Shown: positions 53,401-60,987 of the stretch, one piece after another | How positions within the stretch are numbered: position 1 is the first letter of the stretch | Layout of the letters: each line of letters starts with the position of its first letter | Assembly: GCF_019550915.1 (NCBI RefSeq) | Contig: NZ_JAHWCI010000004.1 | Span: forward strand, 1-64,000 | Length of the DNA: 64,000 nucleotides | Direction: 5' to 3' | Source: Mumia sp. zg.B17 | GTDB taxonomy: Bacteria; Actinomycetota; Actinomycetes; Propionibacteriales; Nocardioidaceae | Position numbers and translations under genes: made by a program | The notes under the pieces: model-generated | What the model was told of the DNA's origin: nothing | Database searches by the model: none | What the model saw: the letters and a program-made list of their open reading frames with translations, nothing else

Positions 53401-53876
53401 CACCGCGCATCGTCACCGCCGCGCTCGTCCTGCCGCTCGGGTTCGTGGACGGCGACCTCCCCCGCCACGCGCCGATGCACGCCGTCGCCACGAAGGAGGT
53501 CGAGCGGCGGGGCGTCGATCTCGTCCTCGCGTGCGAACGCCGGCTGGGGAGGTCACCGGAGGAGCAGGCGTTCAACAACCCCGGGTACGACGTCCTCAGC
53601 ACCGAGCCGAACGGCGACACGCTCCGCATCGAGGTCAAGGCGCGGATCGCGGGCGCCGACGACTTCTTCGTGACGCACAACGAGGTCGTGACGGGCAAGA
53701 ACGCGGCGCCGCGTTATCGGCTCGCGATGGTGCGCGTCGATCCACGCGGCGCGGCGTACGACGAGGTCCGCTATCTCGACGACCCCTTCGCCGGCGTGGA
53801 CCTGGGCGGCTTCGAGGCCACCGGACATCGCGGGAGCTGGGACAGGATGTGGGCGAAGGGGCGCGAGCCGCACTAA
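50448..53876 (+). CDS. RapA/SNF2-like helicase with C-terminal DUF3883 domain
   Basis: 1142 aa from a TTG at 50448; GGAAGGA lies 9 nt upstream, and no ATG or GTG is in frame at a sensible place. Core motifs: Walker A DDPGAGKT near 127 (Pro-Gly-Ala replaces the usual VGL), DEAH in VVVDEAHRM near 226, MTATPHSGKE, and the second lobe AAGEGLNLHAA near 563 and RFGRIHRIGQ near 588. A long helical, acidic mid-section (residues ~400-475) follows the first lobe. The C-terminus (about 1038-1100; NPGYDVLSTEP ... IEVKAR) is a DUF3883-type restriction-endonuclease-like domain. Similar helicases appear in phage-defence loci (for example the DrmD type), but no DISARM partners are present here. Confidence 0.85.
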   Translation: MTLEEVTAGVRLAGLVPGEAVLVLAAQWHGGDALEVTYKLGSGGLAQRVLFRDDEATLGSAEAGGRPFDAAASDFAIVAEAQRITLAGLFDPMLAVATSDVQPLPHQIRAVYGEMLPRTPLRFLLADDPGAGKTIMAGLYIKELLLRDDVRRCLIVVPGGLVEQWQDELFLKFGLCFDLLTPQAVDAYGAGNVFERHPLLIARMDHLARNEGLQRQLVDTEWDLVVVDEAHRMGARYFGGTVHKTKRFLLGERLARTTRHFLLMTATPHSGKEEDFQLFLTLLDRDRFEGRFRKGTHSGDTSGLMRRMVKEDLLSFEGKRLFPERIAETVPYALTSLERDLYEDVTAYVRDGMNRADRLEGKRRTTVGFALTVLQRRLASSSEAIYQSLVRRTARLERRKEEILADALEAGVELEVDDLPDIPDDEEYAAAELEELEDELVDAATASRTIVELDAELVELAGLTRAAQQVRDADIDRKWSELRTILETETLATAPDGRPRKLIIFTEHRDTLAFLERRITALFGRPDAVLAIHGGVPRSERRRITEEFTTNSRAQILLATDAAGEGLNLHAAHLMVNYDLPWNPNRLEQRFGRIHRIGQTEVCHLWNLVASNTREGQVFQRLLDKVDEQRKAYGGKVFDVLGAAFDETPLRDLLMNAIRYGEDPAVRASMEEVIDHRVADGIAEILAEQALAGNSLTEADVAAMRRQMDEARARRLQPHYIELAFTAAFTRLGGRITRREPGRYEIAHVPAQVRSSAHGPISSRYHRVTFDLACMEADGLERADLLAPGHPLHDAVMAESITLLSGCLERGTVLVSATLDRPQLLVGVVEEIVDGTGGSVARRFGYAYVDELGVVTGAGPAPYLDCVAAPPTADTSSARRWPWLVDAEAKAMSWIIAHQLPSYLADVQPARARDLARARMLVSGRLESECERLERDAFLAAQSESVGERPAESSDSLRRKAHELQARLERRLATLDKQATMSTKPPRIVTAALVLPLGFVDGDLPRHAPMHAVATKEVERRGVDLVLACERRLGRSPEEQAFNNPGYDVLSTEPNGDTLRIEVKARIAGADDFFVTHNEVVTGKNAAPRYRLAMVRVDPRGAAYDEVRYLDDPFAGVDLGGFEATGHRGSWDRMWAKGREPH

Positions 53877-53917
53877 AGCGCACGTGCGGCGGTGCGGTGC
53901 TCTGCTTCAATGCCCCG

Positions 53918-54439
53918 GTGGCGACGACACTGACCATCCCCTCCCCCGCGCTGTACGACTCCTGGGCCGAGTGCGTCACCGAGTTCGACGGGGACGGGCT
54001 GGATGGCTCCGGCTCATGGAAGGTCGACGGGTTCGGCCCTGACCGTGCGAGCTTCGATGCCCTCCTGGAGATCGCCGCCGCCGAGGCCGACGCCAGCCGG
54101 AGGTTGCCCGAAGGCCTGGTCCACTGCGACGCCTACTGGATCACCGATCCCGCCGACACCGTGATCGGCTTCATGGCGCTGCGTCACTCGCTCGCGACCG
54201 ACTTCCTCCGTACGGAGGGCGGCCACATCGGCTACTCCGTACGACCGAGCCGCCGCCGGCAGGGTCATGCGTCGCGCGCCCTCGGGCTCGTCCTCGACCG
54301 GGCCCGCGAGCGTCAGCTCGATCGCATACTCGTGACCTGCGACGAGTCGAACACCGCCTCGGCGCACACCATCGAGAGCCAGGGCGGTGTCTTCGAGAAT
54401 CACGTCGGCGTGAAGCGGCGCGACTGGATCACGCTCTGA
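53918..54439 (+). CDS. GNAT-family N-acetyltransferase
   Basis: 173 aa. The GTG at 53918 is chosen because the recognisable domain begins shortly after and the upstream frame runs into the helicase gene. The acetyl-CoA site is GYSVRPSRRRQGHASRAL near residues 107-124, with the following DRILVTCDESNTAS strand typical of the RimJ/RimL-like group. Acetyl acceptor unknown. It starts 41 nt after the helicase stop, so read-through cotranscription is possible. Confidence 0.82.
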   Translation: MATTLTIPSPALYDSWAECVTEFDGDGLDGSGSWKVDGFGPDRASFDALLEIAAAEADASRRLPEGLVHCDAYWITDPADTVIGFMALRHSLATDFLRTEGGHIGYSVRPSRRRQGHASRALGLVLDRARERQLDRILVTCDESNTASAHTIESQGGVFENHVGVKRRDWITL

Positions 54440-54512
54440 GCCAGAGGGCATCAGAGGGGCCCGCGAGCGTCGGACAGTGACGTGTGACGTGCGCATAGTG
54501 TGTGTCGTACTG

Positions 54513-54518
54513 TATAGT
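54513..54518 (+). promoter_or_regulatory. -10 box of padR with flanking ATAGTG repeats
   Basis: TATAGT lies 7 nt before the GTG at 54526, so the transcript is probably leaderless. ATAGTG occurs at 54495-54500 and again at 54514-54519, 19 bp apart, overlapping the -10; this is a possible PadR autoregulatory site. Confidence 0.45.
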
Positions 54519-54525
54519 GCAACGC

Positions 54526-54864
54526 GTGGACGACGAACTGATCCAACAGCACCTGCAGGAGCTGCGCCGCGGCACGGTCGTGCTCGCGAGCCTGCTCTCC
54601 CTGCGACAACCCGGCTACGGCTACGGCCTGCTCGAGTCGCTCAGCGAGGCGGGCATCGCGGTCGACGGCAACACCCTCTATCCGCTGCTGCGCCGCCTGG
54701 AGAAGCAGGGCCTGCTCACCAGCGAGTGGAACACCGAAGAAGCCAGGCCCCGGAAGTTCTACCGCACCAGTGACGACGGCGACCGGCTCGCCGACATCCT
54801 CGTCACCGCCTGGCACGACATCGACACCGCGCTCTCGCGCTTCACGACCGGAGGCACCCCATGA
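54526..54864 (+). CDS. PadR-family transcriptional regulator
   Basis: 112 aa. The GTG at 54526 is preferred to the one at 54502, which lies upstream of the -10 box. Winged-helix domain: GTVVLASLLSLRQPGYGYGLLESL (in parts) and the wing GNTLYPLLRRLEKQGLLTSEW, ending with RKFYRTSDDG. These are the standard PadR-s1 motifs. The stop overlaps the HAAS-domain membrane protein by 4 nt, a common pairing in which PadR controls the membrane partner. Confidence 0.92.
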   Translation: MDDELIQQHLQELRRGTVVLASLLSLRQPGYGYGLLESLSEAGIAVDGNTLYPLLRRLEKQGLLTSEWNTEEARPRKFYRTSDDGDRLADILVTAWHDIDTALSRFTTGGTP

Positions 54865-55799
54865 CCACCGCCCTGACCGACAGCTACGTCCGCGCCGCCA
54901 CCCGGTGGCTGCCCGGGCAGACCCGGCGCGAGGTCGAGGCGGAGCTGCGCGAGCGCATCACCGACACGGTCGCGGCGCGCGGCGACTCCACCGACGCCGA
55001 GCGCGAGGTGCTGGAGGAGATGGGCGATCCGTTGCTCGTCGCGGTGGAGTACACCGGTCGCGAGCCGCGTCTGATCGGTCCGCGGTTCTTCATGCCATGG
55101 CTGCGCCTCCTCGTGCTGGTGCTCGTGATCGTCCTCCCGATCGTCGGTACGGTGCACATCATCAGCGGCGTCACGTCCGACGACAACATCGTCACGACGC
55201 TGGTCGGCGCGGTCGGCGTCATGATCAGCGCCGCCATCCAAGTCGCGTTCTGGGTCACGGCTGTCTTCGCCCTCGTGGAATGGTCAGGCGTCGGTGAGAG
55301 CGAGGTGACAGAGCGCTGGACCGTGGACAAGCTGCCGGCCGCGGCCGCGACCCGTTCCGGCCGGCCGTACGCGGAGACGATCGCGAGCCTCGTGTTCCTG
55401 GCCGTCATGGCGTTTCTGCTGATCGGGCAGCAGACCAACTCGCCCATCCGTCTCGACGGCGAGAGCATCCCGGCACTCGACCCGGCTCTGTGGGGGTCGT
55501 GGATCCCGATCGTGCTCGGCCTGATCGCGCTCGAGATCGTGTTCACCCTCTGGGTGCACATCAAGGGATGGACGTGGACGGCGGCCGGCATCAACGCGGC
55601 GTTCGGCGTGGCCTTCGCTGCGGTGACGGTGCCCGTCCTGAAGAGCGGCGACTTCCTCAACCCCGAGCTGGTCGATCGTCTCGGGTGGGATACCTCGACA
55701 CTCGACCAGGTGACACAGGGGATCCTCGTCGGCGTGCTCGTCGTCACCGCGTGGGACGTCATCGACGGTGTCCTCAAGGCGCGGCGCGCCAGTCGCTGA
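54861..55799 (+). CDS. HAAS-domain membrane protein, PadR partner
   Basis: 312 aa. The N-terminal ~65 residues (SYVRAATRWLPGQTRREVEAEL ... VLEEMGDPLLVAVEY) are the helical HAAS/permease-prefix module typically encoded next to PadR. About seven hydrophobic segments follow from residue 75 to the C-terminus. The ATG overlaps the padR stop (ATGA). Such pairs are thought to sense membrane or envelope stress; the signal is unknown. Confidence 0.82.
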   Translation: MTTALTDSYVRAATRWLPGQTRREVEAELRERITDTVAARGDSTDAEREVLEEMGDPLLVAVEYTGREPRLIGPRFFMPWLRLLVLVLVIVLPIVGTVHIISGVTSDDNIVTTLVGAVGVMISAAIQVAFWVTAVFALVEWSGVGESEVTERWTVDKLPAAAATRSGRPYAETIASLVFLAVMAFLLIGQQTNSPIRLDGESIPALDPALWGSWIPIVLGLIALEIVFTLWVHIKGWTWTAAGINAAFGVAFAAVTVPVLKSGDFLNPELVDRLGWDTSTLDQVTQGILVGVLVVTAWDVIDGVLKARRASR

Positions 55800-55823
55800 G
55801 GAGGGAACCTTTCGGGTGCGACG

Positions 55824-56261
55824 ATGACGGCCATGTACCTGGACCGCACCACGCGACGCCTCCTCTACCTGTTGAGCGGGGTGGCGTTCATCGAAGGGCT
55901 CGTCGCCATGGCGTGGACCGTCTACTTCGGCTGGCTGATCATCGAACTCGGACTCTGGCACGCGGGATGGTTCACTGCCGCACTGAGCGCGGCTGGCGCG
56001 GCGTGCTTGGGCATCGTGCTCGTCCTGCCAGTCGGCACGAGGACCGCTCGGGGCTGGGCGGTGGGGCGCGTCGGCCTCGGAGGGTTCGTCGCTGTCAACG
56101 CCTGGGCGGCGTACTCCGTGGGGTCAGGGTGGCTCGGCATCGGTCGGAACCTGCCGCTGGTGTTGCTGCTCGCCGCGTTCGCGGTGCTCGGGGCGGTGGC
56201 GAGGAGGCGCGTGCGGCCCGTGTATCTCGCGGCGCGCGCACCGTCGCAGCAATCGCGCTGA
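55824..56261 (+). CDS. small integral membrane protein of unknown function
   Basis: 145 aa with four hydrophobic segments (about residues 12-40, 45-70, 80-100 and 105-125) and a basic C-terminal tail. No family recognised. The ATG at 55824 or the in-frame ATG at 55833 could be used. It lies 24 nt after the HAAS gene on the same strand and ends 4 nt before a convergent acetyltransferase gene. Confidence 0.65.
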   Translation: MTAMYLDRTTRRLLYLLSGVAFIEGLVAMAWTVYFGWLIIELGLWHAGWFTAALSAAGAACLGIVLVLPVGTRTARGWAVGRVGLGGFVAVNAWAAYSVGSGWLGIGRNLPLVLLLAAFAVLGAVARRRVRPVYLAARAPSQQSR

Positions 56262-56264
56262 GCA

Positions 56265-56846
56265 TCATGAGGAGCGCAGGTCGCGGCGTACGAGGACGCG
56301 GGGGAAGCCGTTGAGGACCGAGTCCGTGTCGGCTGCCTTCGTGAACCCTGCTCCCTCGAACATCGCCAGCGTGCCGACGTACGCCATCGTGAGGTCGACC
56401 TTCGCGCCGCCGTTGTCGACCGGATAGGCCTCGACCGCCGGCGCGCCGTGGTCGCGGGCGAAGTCGACGGCGCCCTCGATCAACGGGCGCACGATGCCCT
56501 GGCCACGGTGCCCCGGCCGCACCCGCACGCACCACAGCGACCACACGTCGAGGTCGTCGACGTGTGGGATCCTGCGGTTGCCCGCGAAGCTCGTGTCGGC
56601 ACGCGGATGCACGCCCGCCCACCCGACGACCTCGTCCCCGTCGTACGCCAGGACACCCGGCGGCGGGTCCTCCTTCACCAGATCGCGCATCCGCTCACCC
56701 CGGGCGGGGCCGGCGAGCGACTGGTTCTCCTTCGACGTCGTGAGCCGGTAGCTCAGGCACCAGCACACGTTGGCGTCAGGGCGCTTCGGCCCCACCATCG
56801 TCGCCACGTCCTCGAACGACGTGGCCGGTCGCACCTCGATCCCCAT
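56265..56846 (-). CDS. GNAT-family N-acetyltransferase
   Basis: 193 aa. An N-terminal CWCLSYRLT segment precedes the acetyl-CoA-binding motif VRVRPGHRGQGIVRPLIEGAV near residues 108-128. The C-terminal GAPAVEAYPVDNGGAKVD ... FEGAGF completes the fold. This pattern is common in actinobacterial acetyltransferases of unknown acceptor. ATG at 56846; single gene between convergent and codirectional neighbours. Confidence 0.85.
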   Translation of the reverse strand: MGIEVRPATSFEDVATMVGPKRPDANVCWCLSYRLTTSKENQSLAGPARGERMRDLVKEDPPPGVLAYDGDEVVGWAGVHPRADTSFAGNRRIPHVDDLDVWSLWCVRVRPGHRGQGIVRPLIEGAVDFARDHGAPAVEAYPVDNGGAKVDLTMAYVGTLAMFEGAGFTKAADTDSVLNGFPRVLVRRDLRSS

Positions 56847-56906
56847 GGCCGACGAGCGTAGAACGCGCCACCGACACGCGCACCCCTCTGCGGGGGACGG
56901 CGAGGG

Positions 56907-57728
56907 TCAGCTCTCGAGCACGTCAGCGACGTGGTCCGGCACGTACGTCGCCCGCTCCCGCGGCGGTCGCTCGTACGAGCTGGTGGCGGCCGGCCGGTCG
57001 GGGATCTCGATGCCGGGAGGCTCGACGTCGGTGTACGGGATGGTGGACAGGAAGTGGGCGATCATGTTGAGCCGTGCGCGCTTCTTGCTGTCGGACTCGA
57101 TCACGAACCACGGGCTCGTCACCGTGTCGGTGTAGGCCATCATCTCGTCCTTGGCCCGCGAGTAGTCCTCCCACCGGTTGATCGACTCGATGTCGGTCGG
57201 ACTCAGCTTCCACCGTCGGATCGGATCGGCGGCCCGGGACTGGAACCGCTTGAGCTGCTCCTCGTCCGACACCGAGAACCAGTACTTGCGCAGCAGGATC
57301 CCGTCATCGATCAGCATCTGCTCGAACGTCGGCGCCTGCCGCATGAACAGCGCGTACTGCTCCTCGGTGCAGTAGCCCATCACGTGCTCGACTCCTGCGC
57401 GGTTGTACCAAGAGCGGTCGAACAACACCATCTCCCCCGCTGCGGGCAGGTGCGGGACGTAGCGCTGGAAGTACCACTGCGTCCTCTCGCGCTCGGTCGG
57501 TGCGGGGAGCGCGGCGATGCGCGCGACGCGCGGGTTGAGGTTTTCGGCGACGCGCTTGATCGTGCCGCCCTTGCCGGCGGCGTCGCGGCCCTCGAAGAGG
57601 ATGACGATGCGCGCCCCGCTGTGGCGCACCCACTCCTGGAGCTTCACCAGCTCGATCTGCAGCCGGGCGAGCTCGGCCTCGTACACCTTCTTGTCGAGCT
57701 TGGGATGCTTCTTCGCTGCGGCGCTCAT
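56907..57728 (-). CDS. ppk2: polyphosphate kinase 2
   Basis: 273-aa class I-type PPK2, which uses polyphosphate to phosphorylate nucleoside diphosphates (or the reverse). Walker A GRDAAGKGGTI near residues 48-58, the PPK2 signature RIAALPAPTERERTQWYFQRYV (in parts), Walker B FDRSWYNRAGVEHVMG, and the lid-region DPIRRWKLSP. One-domain length is normal. The ATG at 57728 has a weak ribosome site. The upstream gene on the same strand is 35 nt away. Confidence 0.93.
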   Translation of the reverse strand: MSAAAKKHPKLDKKVYEAELARLQIELVKLQEWVRHSGARIVILFEGRDAAGKGGTIKRVAENLNPRVARIAALPAPTERERTQWYFQRYVPHLPAAGEMVLFDRSWYNRAGVEHVMGYCTEEQYALFMRQAPTFEQMLIDDGILLRKYWFSVSDEEQLKRFQSRAADPIRRWKLSPTDIESINRWEDYSRAKDEMMAYTDTVTSPWFVIESDSKKRARLNMIAHFLSTIPYTDVEPPGIEIPDRPAATSSYERPPRERATYVPDHVADVLES

Positions 57729-57763
57729 GACGGGACACTAGCGCTGGTGGCCTTCGATGGCGC

Positions 57764-58786
57764 TCAGGAAGCCCCGAAGTTTTCGGTCTTGACCAGGCGG
57801 CCGTCCTTCATCGTGTACTCGACGGTGTAGTCGATGCCCGCCGCGCCCGCATCGGGCTGTGCCTCCCCACCTCTGGTCGTTGCCATGCCGTCCGCCACCG
57901 CCACACGGATCGTGGTCGAGTCGTACGCCGTGGCGGTGATCGTCGGCGTTGTGGTCAAGGTCCAGGTCACCCGGGGCGCACCAGCGACCTGGGCGTTCAC
58001 GTCTCGGAACGGGCAGCCCGGCGGATCGGGCTTCCGGCTGGCAAGACACGTGTCGAGCTCGGCCCGGGCAAGGCCCTCTGCCGCCTCGAGTGCGGCGGGC
58101 GTCATCGTGTACTCCAGCGTGTCGGTGACGTAGACCGGCAGTCCTTCCTGCGCGACGCCCCCGACAGGCGCCCTGATCGTCGGCGCAGTGACCAACGGTG
58201 CTCGGTCGGGCAGGGTCACCTCCCACATCCCGGGGAGCGCGGCGAACCGCGGCGAGTCAGGGTCGGGCATTTTCATCTCGACGCCGTTCACCACGACAGC
58301 AGGCGTGCCTCCGTCCATCGAGTTCGTGAGGTCGACGACGGGGACCTCGGGCGGGCTCAGCTTCCACCGGTCGAAGATCCCATAGCTGCTGCCGTCGCGG
58401 ACGACGCTGAACTCCTGCTCGACGGTGCTTCCGTCGAGCTCCCAGGACGCCTCGACCACGGCCGCGTCACCGTCGCGCCGAACAGTCCGGACCTCGACGT
58501 CGTCCGGACGTCCCTCGACCTTCTCGTACACCTCGTTGCTCAGCAGGGCCTGCTCCGAGAAGGGCAGCTCCGACTCCGCGATCGCGAGCGCGGCCTCGGC
58601 GTCACCACGACCGAGCGCCGCCATGTAGTCCTCGACGGGTCCCGTCGGCGAGAACTGGGTCGCGTTGATGACGCTGCGAGCGACGAACACGGTGATGAGG
58701 AGCACGAGTGCGGCGATGACCCCTCGAACGATCATGGCCGTACTCCGTGGATCGGCCGAAGGGTCAGTGCGCGGTTCGTCGAGCAT
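57764..58786 (-). CDS. membrane-anchored hypothetical protein
   Basis: 340 aa with one N-terminal membrane helix near residues 19-38 (VRGVIAALVLLITVFVARSV) and a long extracytoplasmic domain. The first part (FSPTGPVEDYMAALGRGDAEAALAIAE) resembles the DUF4878/NTF2-like 'lumazine-binding' start; the rest is beta-rich. Two Cys (DTCLASRKPDPPGC) could form a disulfide. Function unknown. Confidence 0.68.
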   Translation of the reverse strand: MLDEPRTDPSADPRSTAMIVRGVIAALVLLITVFVARSVINATQFSPTGPVEDYMAALGRGDAEAALAIAESELPFSEQALLSNEVYEKVEGRPDDVEVRTVRRDGDAAVVEASWELDGSTVEQEFSVVRDGSSYGIFDRWKLSPPEVPVVDLTNSMDGGTPAVVVNGVEMKMPDPDSPRFAALPGMWEVTLPDRAPLVTAPTIRAPVGGVAQEGLPVYVTDTLEYTMTPAALEAAEGLARAELDTCLASRKPDPPGCPFRDVNAQVAGAPRVTWTLTTTPTITATAYDSTTIRVAVADGMATTRGGEAQPDAGAAGIDYTVEYTMKDGRLVKTENFGAS

Positions 58787-58918
58787 CGCGTCTCCTTCGC
58801 GGACGAGGCCATCAGCACCGGGGACGGCACATGTCTAGCAGCGCGCGGGGTCACCTGAGGGGCGCGAGGGTGATCTGGATTGTCGGTCGAGACCCTCTGT
58901 CGTGCGACGCTGCCTGCC

Positions 58919-59710
58919 ATGCACCGCTCATCGAACCGCACGCGATCGCCGTGGCTTCTCGCCATGGTCTGCGCCGCGCTGTGCCTGGTCGCCGCGTGTG
59001 ACGGCAGTGACCAGAACACGAGCGACGCGAAACCAAGCGGTCAAACTCAGGGCGACCCCAACGCGAGCGACCCGAGCCAGAGCGGGGAGCCCGAGGAGAA
59101 GGTTGCGGCCCTGACGAAGGCACAGCTCAAGACCGCGCTCCTGACTCGCGCGGATGTCGGCGCGAGATATCGCAAGACCAGAGCGGACACGTCGGATGGG
59201 TCCGAAGACTCAGAAGGCTCAGATCCCAGCGACATCGGCTGCCTCAAGAAACTCGACACGATCGAAGAGCCGGAGGGAGACGCTCCGGAGGTCGAGGTCG
59301 CCTTCGAGAAGGCCGGTGACATCAGCTCGAGCGAGATCGACAACAGTGTGACGTCGCTGTCGACCCCTGATGTCGCCGAGAAGATGCTCGACCAGATGGC
59401 CAACGCCTTCGCGGAGTGCCGGAAGCTCGCGATCTCCGAGGAGGGGGTGACGCTGAAGGGGAAGGTGACGACGAATACAGACATGACCATTGACGGCGTT
59501 GATCAGCAGCTGAACGTCCTCGTCCGCGGGAAAGCAATATATCGCGACGTTCGGTTCCCGATCACGTTTCGATGGGCGTTCGTACGGATGGGCAACAACC
59601 TCGCGTACGTCTCGCTGATCGATCTTGGCCCCTCCGACCCACAGCAGTTCGCGGGTCTTGTCTCGACTGCTGTGAGTCGCCTCGGAAGCGTGATGGACGA
59701 CTCTGCCTGA
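58919..59710 (+). CDS. lipoprotein of unknown function
   Basis: 263 aa. The ATG at 58919 places the lipobox LVAAC at Cys27; the longer frame from 58880 would bury the signal peptide. The mature N-terminus is a Ser/Asp/Gly-rich acidic linker (residues 28-60). A compact domain follows with two Cys (IGCLKKL, FAECRKL) that may pair. The pattern (KAQLKTALLTRADVGARY; FRMGNN-type strand; LVSTAVSRL at the end) is common in actinobacterial 'sensor-domain'/PknH-like lipoproteins, but I cannot assign a family. It is divergent from the preceding membrane-protein gene. Confidence 0.78.
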   Translation: MHRSSNRTRSPWLLAMVCAALCLVAACDGSDQNTSDAKPSGQTQGDPNASDPSQSGEPEEKVAALTKAQLKTALLTRADVGARYRKTRADTSDGSEDSEGSDPSDIGCLKKLDTIEEPEGDAPEVEVAFEKAGDISSSEIDNSVTSLSTPDVAEKMLDQMANAFAECRKLAISEEGVTLKGKVTTNTDMTIDGVDQQLNVLVRGKAIYRDVRFPITFRWAFVRMGNNLAYVSLIDLGPSDPQQFAGLVSTAVSRLGSVMDDSA

Positions 59711-59739
59711 GGGATGACACGCACCCCGCGACGCGGCGG

Positions 59740-60084
59740 TTACATCGCGTCGTCCGGCATGAGCTCCCATACCTCCTGCTCGCAGCGACACCCAGCGGCG
59801 ATCTTGGCGGCCCACCCGCACGCCTCCTCGTACGAGGCGACGTCCACGATGGAGAACCCTCCGACGGGCGGTCGGCGTGCGGGCTCGGTGATCGGGACGG
59901 CCCGACCGTCGGTGGAGACGGTCACCCCCGAGACTTCACCGCTGTCGATGCCGCCGCCGAAGACCCACACCCCCGCCTGCTTTGCCTCGTCGACCACGGC
60001 GTGCGAGTCGATGGCGGCTTGCGCGAGCTCGTCTGGCGAGAGGTTCATCGTGCCGTCGGCGAACGAGATCAGATAACGCGCCAT
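59740..60084 (-). CDS. YCII-related domain protein
   Basis: 114 aa. The ATG at 60084 has GTGGAG 7 nt upstream; the frame continues to 60141 without a ribosome site. A small ferredoxin-like fold: RYLISFADGTMNL at the start, then VVDEAKQAGVWVFGGGI and VGGFSIVDVASYEEACGWA, as in YCII/DGPF-domain proteins often found near ECF sigma factors. None is visible nearby. Function unknown. Confidence 0.78.
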   Translation of the reverse strand: MARYLISFADGTMNLSPDELAQAAIDSHAVVDEAKQAGVWVFGGGIDSGEVSGVTVSTDGRAVPITEPARRPPVGGFSIVDVASYEEACGWAAKIAAGCRCEQEVWELMPDDAM

Positions 60085-60144
60085 CCCAGGGCTCCACTTC
60101 GTCGGTTCTTCAGGTGGTGAGAAGACGGCGTGGGGTTGCAAAAG

Positions 60145-60357
60145 TCATCGGTGGCGCGCGTCGACCACGCGGCTCGTCCCGGCCGGCGGCGCGTCCGGGT
60201 GGCGCTGGAGATCGACCCGCCGCGCGCCGCACTCCGGGCACCGGACGTAGCGAACCATCCCGTCGGAGGTGGCGTGGTGGGACTCCGTCAGCCAGGCGTG
60301 CTCGTGGGTGCTGACCGGCAGCTGTGCCGTGGTGTCTGTGCGGTGGCATGTGCTCAT
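60145..60357 (-). CDS. small hypothetical protein with CxxC-type motif
   Basis: 70 aa, possibly metal-binding: CPECGARRVDL plus several His in the N-terminal half. Small proteins of this kind occur widely in actinobacteria without assigned function. Its ATG is only 26 bp from the divergent CGNR-type gene, so both need overlapping promoters; that makes the start, or the gene, less certain. Confidence 0.5.
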   Translation of the reverse strand: MSTCHRTDTTAQLPVSTHEHAWLTESHHATSDGMVRYVRCPECGARRVDLQRHPDAPPAGTSRVVDARHR

Positions 60358-60383
60358 AGACGCAACAGTGGTGTAATGGTCTT

Positions 60384-60962
60384 ATGCATCTCAACCCTTA
60401 CGGCGAGTACGCGGTGCTGCTGGCCGCCTCACTCGCCAACGACTGGCCCGAGGACCGCGACGGCATCGCCGCTCGGGCCCGCGAGCTGGGTATGACGATG
60501 ACCTTCCCCGTAGGCCCCGACGATCATGCGGGGGCCCGCCGCGTCATCGACGACTGGCTGGCGATCGTCGACGCCACCGAGCCGACCGAGCGCGCGCGGC
60601 TGCTGAATGCGCAGATGGCGGTCGCCGCTGCGTACCCGCGCCTCACCGATCACGACGACGAAGGCTGGCACCTTCACTACCGCGACGACAACGACGCCCT
60701 CCCCCACGTGCTCCGCGCCGTCATCAGCGTCGGCACCGCGCTGCACCTGACCACCCGCGGCATGCACCGGCTGCGCCGCTGCGAAGCCGGCACCGCACCC
60801 GACGACCCCTGCACCAACGTCGTCGTCGACGTCACCCGCAACGGCCGCCAGCGCTACTGCTCCGTCCGCTGTGCCAACCGCGCCGCCGTCCGCCGCCACC
60901 GCGCGCGTGCGGTGGGCGTGGGCGGGGGAGACCAGGAGACCAATGCGGCGCTTGCCACCTGA
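60384..60962 (+). CDS. CGNR/ABATE zinc-finger regulator-like protein
   Basis: 192 aa. The N-terminal ~130 residues follow the ABATE domain (YAVLLAASLANDWP ... GARRVIDDWLAIV). The C-terminal zinc finger is C-x(n)-CSVRC-AN-RAAVRRHR, the CGNR finger with Ala in place of Gly. These proteins are presumed stress-response transcription factors. TAATGG, 4 nt before the ATG, is a poor promoter match. GC-rich tail (VGVGGGDQ) after the finger. Confidence 0.85.
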   Translation: MHLNPYGEYAVLLAASLANDWPEDRDGIAARARELGMTMTFPVGPDDHAGARRVIDDWLAIVDATEPTERARLLNAQMAVAAAYPRLTDHDDEGWHLHYRDDNDALPHVLRAVISVGTALHLTTRGMHRLRRCEAGTAPDDPCTNVVVDVTRNGRQRYCSVRCANRAAVRRHRARAVGVGGGDQETNAALAT

Positions 60963-60987
60963 GCGACGTTCGGAGTGGCGCGCCTTC

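Noticed and set aside
50394-53480. 1028-aa minus-strand open frame
   Set aside because: Shadow of the DUF3883 helicase; high-GC third-position bias keeps the antisense frame open.
47649-53876. DISARM or BREX locus
   Set aside because: The DUF3883 helicase recalls DrmD, but DUF1998 (DrmB), PLD (DrmC), a methylase and Pgl proteins are all absent from the surrounding genes.
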